Assembly: GCA_934645175.1 (NCBI GenBank)
Contig: CAKUDE010000057.1
Coordinates: forward strand, 1 to 5,824
Direction of reading: 5' to 3'
Origin: an uncultured Oscillospiraceae bacterium
GTDB lineage: Bacteria > Bacillota > Clostridia > Oscillospirales > Oscillospiraceae
Length of the DNA: 5,824 bases
The notes under the pieces were generated by a model. That model ran no database searches. It had not been told where the DNA came from and saw nothing but the letters and a program-made list of their open reading frames with translations. Below, one piece after another: positions 1 through 5,824 of this stretch. A program made the position numbers and the translations under genes. How positions within the stretch are numbered: position 1 is the stretch's first letter; the number at the start of each line of letters is the position of its first letter.

Positions 1-1636
<1,636 letters not shown>

Positions 1637-1648
1637 TTGGTGATTTAT

Positions 1649-2062
1649 ATGAACACTTTTAAATTGAAGATTGTTGCGTCAAACCGTATCTTTTTTGACG
1701 GTGAGGCGCAAAGTCTTGTTGTGCCCGTTGCGGAAGAGGGATTTTGCGGATTTTTGGCAAACCACGAAAACACGGTTGCACCTATCGAATTTGGCGAAAT
1801 GAAGTTCACGGATGCCGAGGGCAAAGTGACAGAAGCGTTTGTCGGTTCGGGACTTTTGGAGTTCTTCGACAATCGAGCAAACCTTGTGTGCATTTCTGCC
1901 GAACTTCCTGAAGAAATCGATAAGCGCCGTGCTCAAGAGGCTGCCGAAAGAGCGGAAGAGGAACTTCGTCAACAACATTCGCTTGATGAATATTACCAAA
2001 TCCAAGCAAATCTTTCTCGTGCGATGGAAAGACTTAAAATCAAAAATAAGCATCAAATATAA
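1649..2062 (+). CDS. atpC: ATP synthase F1 epsilon subunit
   Basis: Epsilon is the small rotor-bound subunit of F1F0 ATP synthase. It joins gamma to the c-ring and, through its C-terminal helices, can inhibit ATP hydrolysis. It is 137 residues, normal length. The N-terminal beta-sandwich covers about 1-85 (TFKLKIVASNRIFFDGEAQ, then VVPVAEEGFCGFL). The C-terminal alpha-helical hairpin covers about 88-132 and is rich in Glu, Arg and Ala. IDKRRA at 90-95 fits the I/L-D-x-x-R-A motif of ATP-binding epsilon subunits. The usual PGHxP loop is replaced by ANHEN around 37-41. ATG 1649 fits best: GGTGAT at 1639-1644 matches the 3' half of AGGAGGTGAT at proper spacing, and MNTFKLKIV aligns with the family start. 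TTG 1637 and GTG 1640 would put that site inside the gene. The gap from the atpD stop is 12 bases. It is the last gene of the operon, followed directly by a terminator. Confidence 0.95.
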   Translation: MNTFKLKIVASNRIFFDGEAQSLVVPVAEEGFCGFLANHENTVAPIEFGEMKFTDAEGKVTEAFVGSGLLEFFDNRANLVCISAELPEEIDKRRAQEAAERAEEELRQQHSLDEYYQIQANLSRAMERLKIKNKHQI

Positions 2063-2063
2063 C

Positions 2064-2094
2064 AAAAAAAGGCTTCCAAAAGGAAGTCTTTTTT
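2064..2094. terminator. Bidirectional rho-independent terminator between convergent genes
   Basis: GGCTTCC (2071-2077) pairs with GGAAGTC (2082-2088) around an AAAA loop. This gives a seven-pair stem with one G-U pair. A run of seven A (2064-2070) lies on the left and six T (2089-2094) on the right, so each strand has a hairpin followed by a U-tract. It sits two bases after the atpC stop and six bases from the stop of the minus-strand DUF1653 gene, so it can end both transcripts. On the minus strand the one wobble becomes A-C, so the stem is somewhat weaker in that direction. Confidence 0.88.
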
Positions 2095-2099
2095 GTCGT

Positions 2100-2312
2100 T
2101 TATTCACCTATGTATTCAAATCGCTTGAATGTTTTGCCGTCACGCTCGATTGTTTCGTCCCACATTTTTGCAGGGCGAACCCAGATGTCGCCATCGCCGT
2201 AAAGTGCTTTGTAAACCACCGTTTCTTCAAGCGTTTCGCTGTGTTTGGCTATTGCGATAACCTCATATTCGTTGCCTTTGAAATGGCGATATTTTCCGAG
2301 TTTTATGTTCAT
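2100..2312 (-). CDS. DUF1653 family small protein, function unknown
   Basis: This 70-residue soluble protein has the compact pattern of the DUF1653 family, whose biochemical role I do not know. Recognisable conserved blocks are GKYRHFKGNEYEV (6-18), IAKHSETLEE (21-30), VVYKALYGDGDIWVRP (32-47) and a final W..T...DGK...RFEYI (51-68). Alternating hydrophobic and aromatic residues suggest an all-beta fold. There is no signal peptide, membrane segment, cysteine or obvious catalytic triad. The start is ATG at 2312-2310. It is preceded on the minus strand by GGGTGAT (2322-2316), a good Shine-Dalgarno match. The stop is TAA at 2102-2100. It stands alone, convergent with atpC and divergent from the gtrA-like gene, so context gives no clue to its job. 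Length is typical of single-domain members, so it appears complete. Confidence 0.88.
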   Translation of the reverse strand: MNIKLGKYRHFKGNEYEVIAIAKHSETLEETVVYKALYGDGDIWVRPAKMWDETIERDGKTFKRFEYIGE

Positions 2313-2337
2313 TTTATCACCCTTTTGCTGTGTTTTG

Positions 2338-2366
2338 TTGACCTTGTTTGTTCTTTGTGCTAAAAT
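2338..2366 (+). promoter_or_regulatory. Probable sigma-A promoter (extended -10) for the gtrA-like gene
   Basis: TTGACC (2338-2343) is followed after exactly 17 bases by TAAAAT (2361-2366). TGC stands directly before it (2358-2360), which fits the TGn extended -10 element. The predicted start is near 2372-2374, giving a leader of about 35 bases before ATG 2408. The two hexamers each match five of six consensus positions. Confidence 0.72.
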
Positions 2367-2395
2367 ATTATATCAAAGCTGAAAAAATTATACAA
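2367..2395 (-). promoter_or_regulatory. Probable sigma-A promoter for the DUF1653 gene
   Basis: Read on the minus strand, TTGTAT (2395-2390) is followed after 17 bases by a perfect TATAAT (2372-2367). Transcription would start near 2360, leaving a leader of about 48 bases. The -35 box is poor (three of six), the -10 box and spacing are ideal. It abuts the -10 box of the divergent plus-strand promoter. Confidence 0.6.
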
Positions 2396-2405
2396 GGACT
2401 TTGAT
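2372..2405 (+). promoter_or_regulatory. Possible 5' leader stem-loop with the gtrA-like ribosome binding site in its loop
   Basis: ATCAAAG (2372-2378) and CTTTGAT (2399-2405) are a perfect seven-base inverted repeat separated by 20 bases. The Shine-Dalgarno sequence AAGGA (2394-2398) lies at the 3' edge of the loop, and the right arm ends two bases before the ATG at 2408. With the predicted start near 2372-2374 this would be a 5'-terminal stem-loop. The repeat is seen; any regulatory effect is inference, and the stem has only two G-C pairs. Confidence 0.35.
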
Positions 2406-2407
2406 TT

Positions 2408-2875
2408 ATGAAAAAACTGTTCAACAAAGAAGTAATAATGTATCTCATTTTTGGAGTGCTCACAACCGTTGTGTCGTGGGGCACTTATACCGTTTTTGTC
2501 AATCTTTGCAAAATGTCGGTGTTTTGGGCAAATCTTGTCAGCTGGGTGTGTGCAGTGACTTTTGCCTACATCACAAACAAACTGTGGGTGTTTGAATCGA
2601 AAAGTTGGGAAATCAAATTTGTCCTTAAAGAAGCTGTGTCGTTTTTTGCATCTCGTGGTGTCACGGGAGTTATTGAGATTGTTTGCGTTCCGCTTCTTGT
2701 AAAGACTTCGTTTGATAATCTGTTTTACAATTTGTTTGAAAAAATGGGCGTAGGAATGAAAATTCTGTTCACCGACGGTATTTATTCAAAGGTGGTAGTG
2801 TCGTTCATTATTATAATTCTGAATTATGTTTTTTCAAAATTAATAGTGTTTAAGAACAAAAAGGTCGAGGATTAA
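2408..2875 (+). CDS. GtrA-family four-helix membrane protein
   Basis: This is a 155-residue integral membrane protein of the GtrA-like family. Characterised members are thought to help move lipid-linked sugars (such as undecaprenyl-phosphate glucose) across the membrane during glycosylation of O-antigen, teichoic acid or other wall polymers. Four hydrophobic segments are visible at about 8-31, 38-60, 75-98 and 124-147. Family-like features are YLIFGVLTT in the first helix, FAYITNKLWVF at the end of the second (52-62), and NYVFSKLIVF at the end of the fourth (139-148), each with a lysine at the membrane edge. The loop between helices 3 and 4 (99-123) is longer than in minimal members. Start ATG 2408 has AAGGA nine bases upstream. 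No glycosyltransferase of the GtrB type or wall-polymer gene is adjacent, so the substrate cannot be inferred. It has its own promoter and a terminator-like hairpin, suggesting a single-gene unit. Confidence 0.85.
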   Translation: MKKLFNKEVIMYLIFGVLTTVVSWGTYTVFVNLCKMSVFWANLVSWVCAVTFAYITNKLWVFESKSWEIKFVLKEAVSFFASRGVTGVIEIVCVPLLVKTSFDNLFYNLFEKMGVGMKILFTDGIYSKVVVSFIIIILNYVFSKLIVFKNKKVED

Positions 2876-2886
2876 AAGACCTTTTT
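2858..2886 (+). terminator. Rho-independent terminator overlapping the gtrA-like stop codon
   Basis: AAAAAGGTC (2858-2866) pairs perfectly with GACCTTTTT (2878-2886) around an 11-base loop that contains the TAA stop (2873-2875). The T run at 2882-2886 and a second T run at 2891-2895 supply the U-tract. The left arm encodes the last lysine-rich codons, so the terminator is embedded in the gene end. The G-C core is only four pairs, so strength is uncertain. Confidence 0.7.
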
Positions 2887-2916
2887 ATTCTTTTTCACAA
2901 AAATATTATTCCATCT

Positions 2917-2944
2917 TTGTATAATTTTTATAAATTAATATAAT
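2917..2944 (+). promoter_or_regulatory. Candidate distal promoter upstream of gltX
   Basis: TTGTAT (2917-2922) and a perfect TATAAT (2939-2944) are 16 bases apart. The stretch is nearly all A and T, so a chance match to the -10 box is likely. It is less convincing than the proximal promoter. Confidence 0.35.
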
Positions 2945-2962
2945 AAATATATAAATTAATAT
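2929..2962 (+). repeat. Two copies of a 13-base AT-only direct repeat
   Basis: TATAAATTAATAT occurs exactly at 2929-2941 and again at 2950-2962, a spacing of 21 bases (about two helical turns). The second copy ends on the first base of the proximal -35 box of gltX. It could be an UP-element-like or regulator-binding region, or merely low-complexity sequence. The repeat is seen; the role is not known. Confidence 0.5.
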
Positions 2963-2990
2963 TGAATATCAAGTCCGTTTGTGAGATAAT
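2962..2990 (+). promoter_or_regulatory. Probable main promoter of the gltX-glnS operon
   Basis: TTGAAT (2962-2967) is followed after 17 bases by GATAAT (2985-2990), with TGA before it (2982-2984) fitting the TGn extended -10 element. Transcription would begin near 2997, giving a leader of about 47 bases before ATG 3044. That leader is too short for a T-box, and no T-box signature is visible. The AT-rich repeat just upstream could act as an UP element. Confidence 0.65.
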
Positions 2991-3043
2991 AAAATGTAAT
3001 TTTATGTAGATTTAAAAATTTTGTAATTCGTTAGGGAGAAAAT

Positions 3044-4690
3044 ATGACTGATTATAAAGAATTGGCACAGCTTTTGTTTCCAAACATCACAAAAGCTTCG
3101 CAGGATATGGAAGATATGTATCCGCCAAGAGCACTTAAAGAGGGCGCAAGGGTAACTCGTTTTGCTCCAAGCCCAACAGGCTTTTTGCATTTTGGCAACC
3201 TGTTCACCTGTATGGTGTCTTATAAGACAGCAAAAACTACCGACGGTGTGTTCTATGTTCGAGTTGAGGACACCGACCAAAAGCGTAAGGTTGAGGGTGC
3301 TATTGATGTAATGCTCAAGGGACTTTCGGTTTACGGAATCAATGCAGATGAGGGCGTTGTCGGTGACGAAAAAGAAATCGGCGACTACGGACCTTATTAT
3401 CAAAGCGCAAGAGTTGAGATTTATCAAACTTATGCAAAGGCACTTGTTGAGCAGGGACTTGCTTATCCTTGCTTCTGTTCCGCCGATGAACTTGATGAAA
3501 TCCGCACCGCACAGGAAAACGAAAGCATCAAGGGCTATTGGGGCAAATGGGCAAAATGCCGTGACCTCTCTTTTGAGCAAATCAAGGCTAATATTGATTC
3601 GGGTATGAGCTGGACTCTTCGCCTTAAATCTCCGGGTGAACTTGATAAAAAATGCTATTTTGACGATATGATTAAGGGCAAGATTGAAATGCCGGAGAAT
3701 GTTCAGGATGTTGTTCTTCTAAAATCAGACGGAATTCCGACCTATCATTTTGCACACGCTGTTGATGACCATCTTATGCGAACCACTCATGTTGTCAGAG
3801 GTGACGAATGGATTTCATCTGTTCCGATTCATCTTCAACTGTTCAAGGTGCTTGGCTTCAAGCCTCCAAAGTATGCTCATGTTTCTCCTATTATGAAGGA
3901 AGAAAACGGAGGCAAGCGCAAACTTTCAAAGCGTAAAGACCCTGAAGCAGCCGTTACTTATTACGCAGAAGAGGGTTATCCTCAGGAAAGCGTAAATGAA
4001 TATATGATGACTCTTGCCAACTCAAACTTTGAAGATTGGCGCAGAATGAACAAAACAGAGCCTATAGAAAAATTCCCGTTCAATCTCAAAAAAATGAGCG
4101 TGTCAGGTGCGCTTTTTGACATTGTAAAACTCACCGATGTGTCAAAGAATGTTATTTCTGTTATGCCTGCCGAAAAGGTGTTTGAGCTTGCTTATGCTTG
4201 GGCAAAGGAATATCAGCCACAGCTTGCAGAGCTTTTTGCACAGGATGAGGCAAAGGCAACTGCAATTCTCAACATCGACCGTGAGGGCAAAAAGCCTCGT
4301 AAGGATATTGCAAAGTGGAGCGATGTGCTCGATTATGTAAGCTATATGTATGACGAAACTTTTGTTCCGAATTATGAGCTTAACGGCAACGCAACACCGT
4401 CACTTGCAGTCAAGGTTATTGAAGAATACCTCAAGGTTGTAAATCTTGATGACGACAAAGACGCTTGGTTTGGCAGAATGAAAGAGGTTTGCCCTCTTGT
4501 CGGATGCACACCGAATGTCAAGGAATATAAGGCAGAACCTGAAAAATTTGAAGGTCATGTCGGCGATGTGTCAACAATTATTCGTGTGGCACTCACAGGC
4601 AGAACAAACACACCGGATCTTTTTGCCATCACCGCACTTTTGGGCGAGGACACAGTAAAGGCAAGATTGAATTCGGCACTAAATCATTAG
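3044..4690 (+). CDS. gltX: Glutamate--tRNA ligase (GluRS), long clostridial form
   Basis: This cytoplasmic class I synthetase joins glutamate to tRNA-Glu using ATP. It has 548 residues, against about 465-500 for common bacterial GluRS. Part of the excess is an N-terminal extension of about 37 residues before the first strand motif RFAPSPTG (39-46). The HIGH motif appears as HFGN (49-52). The KMSKS loop is KLSKR (293-297), the usual GluRS form. RVEDTD (73-78) and the HVVRGDEW block (249-256) are typical. Cys143 and Cys145 (CFC) and Cys172 (KCRD) look like the zinc-binding insert of the family, with Asp174 where E. coli has His. The C-terminal anticodon-binding helical part is about 360-548. 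Start ATG 3044 has AGGGAG (3033-3038) five bases upstream. glnS follows after 15 bases. Because a GlnRS is present, this enzyme is probably discriminating (tRNA-Glu only), which is inference. Confidence 0.95.
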   Translation: MTDYKELAQLLFPNITKASQDMEDMYPPRALKEGARVTRFAPSPTGFLHFGNLFTCMVSYKTAKTTDGVFYVRVEDTDQKRKVEGAIDVMLKGLSVYGINADEGVVGDEKEIGDYGPYYQSARVEIYQTYAKALVEQGLAYPCFCSADELDEIRTAQENESIKGYWGKWAKCRDLSFEQIKANIDSGMSWTLRLKSPGELDKKCYFDDMIKGKIEMPENVQDVVLLKSDGIPTYHFAHAVDDHLMRTTHVVRGDEWISSVPIHLQLFKVLGFKPPKYAHVSPIMKEENGGKRKLSKRKDPEAAVTYYAEEGYPQESVNEYMMTLANSNFEDWRRMNKTEPIEKFPFNLKKMSVSGALFDIVKLTDVSKNVISVMPAEKVFELAYAWAKEYQPQLAELFAQDEAKATAILNIDREGKKPRKDIAKWSDVLDYVSYMYDETFVPNYELNGNATPSLAVKVIEEYLKVVNLDDDKDAWFGRMKEVCPLVGCTPNVKEYKAEPEKFEGHVGDVSTIIRVALTGRTNTPDLFAITALLGEDTVKARLNSALNH

Positions 4691-4697
4691 AAGGAGG
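4691..4697 (+). promoter_or_regulatory. Strong ribosome binding site of glnS
   Basis: AAGGAGG begins on the base right after the gltX stop codon and ends eight bases before ATG 4706, ideal spacing. It fixes the glnS start over the ATG at 4700, which is only two bases away and is followed at once by TAA. Confidence 0.9.
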
Positions 4698-4705
4698 AAA
4701 TGTAA

Positions 4706-5824
4706 ATGGCAATTGATGAAATCAAAGACGAGGAAACCGTAACCCAAAACTTCATCCATGATTTTATTGATGAAGATTTGGAGGAGGGCGTATATTCTCG
4801 AGTTCAAACAAGATTCCCTCCTGAACCGAACGGTTATCTCCACATCGGACACGCAAAGGCTATTTGCATCAACTTCGGTGTAAAGAACAAGTACAACGGT
4901 GTTTGCAATCTCCGTATGGACGACACAAACCCGATTAAAGAGGACACTGAATATGTAGAGTCAATCAAAGAGGACATCAAGTGGCTTGGCTTTGATTGGG
5001 ATAACATCTACTTTGCGTCCGACTATTTTGATTATATCTACGAATGTGCGGTTAAGCTCATCAAAAAAGGTCTTGCTTATGTTGATGAATCATCGGCAGA
5101 CGAAATCAGAGAGATGAGAGGCACTCTTACCGAGCCGGGTAAGAACAGCCCGTACCGTGACAGACCTATTGAAGAAAGTCTTGATTTGTTCCAAAGAATG
5201 ACAGACGGCGAATTTGAGGCAGGCTCAAAGGTCCTTCGTGCAAAGATTGATATGGCGTCACCGAATATGAATATGCGTGACCCGATTATCTACCGTATTA
5301 TGTATGCACATCACCACAGAACAGGCGACAAGTGGTGCGTTTATCCTATGTATGACCTTGCACATCCTCTTTCGGATGCTTGCGAAAAGGTAACTCACTC
5401 ACTTTGCTCATTGGAGTTCGAAAATCACAGACCGCTTTATGATTGGGTTTGCGACAACTGCGTTGAGGGTGAAAAGCCAAGACAGATTGAGTTTGCAAGA
5501 ATGAACCTTAACTACACTCTCACTTCAAAGAGAAAGTGCCTGAAACTTGTTCAGGACAAAATTGTTGACGGTTGGGACGACCCAAGAATGGCAACAATCA
5601 GCGGTATGCGTCGCCGTGGCTATCCTGCCGATGCAATCCGTGATTTCTGCGAAAAAATCGGTGTTTCAAAGGCTTACAGCGTTATTGATTTTGCAATGCT
5701 TGAAAGCTGTGTTCGTGACAGCCTCAACAGAAATGCAAAGAGAGCAATGGCTGTTGTTGACCCGCTCAAACTCATCATCGACAACTATCCTGAAGATAAG
5801 GTTGAAGAACTTGAGGTTGAATAT
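4706..5824 (+). CDS. glnS: Glutamine--tRNA ligase (GlnRS), N-terminal two thirds (3' end outside window)
   Basis: This class I synthetase charges tRNA-Gln with glutamine directly. The frame is open without a stop for 373 residues to the window edge. The E. coli enzyme is about 554 residues, so the two C-terminal anticodon-binding beta-barrels are mostly missing here. The N-terminus [14 protein letters not shown] (15-28) and [14 protein letters not shown] (38-51, with HIGH at 46-49) closely follow E. coli GlnRS. MDDTNP (71-76), [15 protein letters not shown] (139-153), [10 protein letters not shown] (177-186), [13 protein letters not shown] (213-225) and [10 protein letters not shown] (230-239) are also conserved. 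The KMSKS loop reads LTSKRK (272-277), with Thr where E. coli has Met. [17 protein letters not shown] (290-306) follows. These motifs separate it from GluRS, which lacks the DDTNP and LCSLEF forms. It is translated from the strong AAGGAGG site and is in an apparent operon with gltX. Most Bacilli lack glnS; clostridial lineages often have it, probably by ancient transfer. Confidence 0.96.
   Translation, partial: MAIDEIKDEETVTQNFIHDFIDEDLEEGVYSRVQTRFPPEPNGYLHIGHAKAICINFGVKNKYNGVCNLRMDDTNPIKEDTEYVESIKEDIKWLGFDWDNIYFASDYFDYIYECAVKLIKKGLAYVDESSADEIREMRGTLTEPGKNSPYRDRPIEESLDLFQRMTDGEFEAGSKVLRAKIDMASPNMNMRDPIIYRIMYAHHHRTGDKWCVYPMYDLAHPLSDACEKVTHSLCSLEFENHRPLYDWVCDNCVEGEKPRQIEFARMNLNYTLTSKRKCLKLVQDKIVDGWDDPRMATISGMRRRGYPADAIRDFCEKIGVSKAYSVIDFAMLESCVRDSLNRNAKRAMAVVDPLKLIIDNYPEDKVEELEVEY

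Noticed and set aside
1637..1648. TTG 1637 or GTG 1640 as the start of AtpC
   Set aside because: Both fall on or before the GGTGAT site (1639-1644) that suits ATG 1649, and the family N-terminus aligns with ATG 1649.
1679..2107. 142-codon minus-strand frame opposite atpC
   Set aside because: It is a shadow of atpC with no recognisable domain and overlaps the bidirectional terminator.
1839..2363. 174-codon plus-strand frame running across the atpC end, the terminator and the DUF1653 gene
   Set aside because: It reads through a clear terminator and antisense to a recognised gene; the translation is not protein-like.
2876..3043. Possible T-box or other riboswitch before gltX
   Set aside because: The gap is only 168 bases, the predicted leader is about 47 bases, and no T-box consensus or attenuator hairpin is visible.
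2876..3043. AT-rich gap as a replication origin, attachment site or mobile-element scar
   Set aside because: No DnaA boxes, target-site duplication, terminal inverted repeat or tRNA end can be seen; promoters and a terminator explain most of it.
3002..3580. 192-codon open frame on the minus strand opposite the gltX start
   Set aside because: It is antisense to a strongly conserved synthetase, its product resembles nothing I know, and its composition is that of a shadow frame.
4700..4705. ATG-TAA start-stop pair just before the glnS start
   Set aside because: It is only two bases after the Shine-Dalgarno sequence, too close for initiation, and is probably chance in an A-rich spacer.

Overview
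This window looks like ordinary chromosomal housekeeping DNA from a low-to-moderate GC member of the Firmicutes. A Clostridia/Oscillospirales-type (Ruminococcaceae-like) gut anaerobe is most likely. The reasons are the F-type ATP synthase genes in the order gamma-beta-epsilon, AGGAGG-type ribosome binding sites, sigma-A-like promoters in AT-rich gaps, a long-form GluRS, and a GlnRS, which most Bacilli lack but many Clostridia carry. The taxonomic placement is inferred from family resemblance, not from a search.

Layout. Positions 1-2062 (+) hold the 3' end of an ATP synthase operon: the last 74 residues of gamma (atpG), complete beta (atpD, 460 residues) and complete epsilon (atpC, 137 residues). 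A short hairpin with A and T tracts on its two sides (2064-2094) lies between atpC and a convergent minus-strand gene. That gene (2100-2312) encodes a 70-residue DUF1653 protein. About 95 bases further on, a GtrA-family four-helix membrane protein starts on the plus strand (2408-2875). The gap between these divergent genes holds a promoter for each, with directly abutting -10 boxes. A terminator-like hairpin overlaps the gtrA-like stop codon. A very AT-rich gap (2876-3043) then holds two promoter candidates and a 13-base direct repeat. After it come gltX (548-residue GluRS, 3044-4690) and glnS (GlnRS, from 4706, cut by the window edge at 373 residues). These two are 15 bases apart and look co-transcribed.

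How the genes work together. AtpG, AtpD and AtpC belong to the F1 part of the membrane ATP synthase: beta is catalytic, gamma is the rotor shaft, and epsilon is the rotor-bound regulatory subunit. GltX and GlnS charge tRNA-Glu and tRNA-Gln, so this organism can make Gln-tRNA directly rather than only through GatCAB transamidation. The DUF1653 and GtrA-like genes are separate single-gene units with no visible functional tie to their neighbours.

I found no mobile element, CRISPR array, RNA gene or T-box, and no convincing new system. The points worth a second look are small-scale: overlapping divergent promoters, ribosome binding sites inside possible hairpins, and the long GluRS paired with GlnRS. 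No gene-free stretch exceeds 300 bases; the longest is 168 bases.
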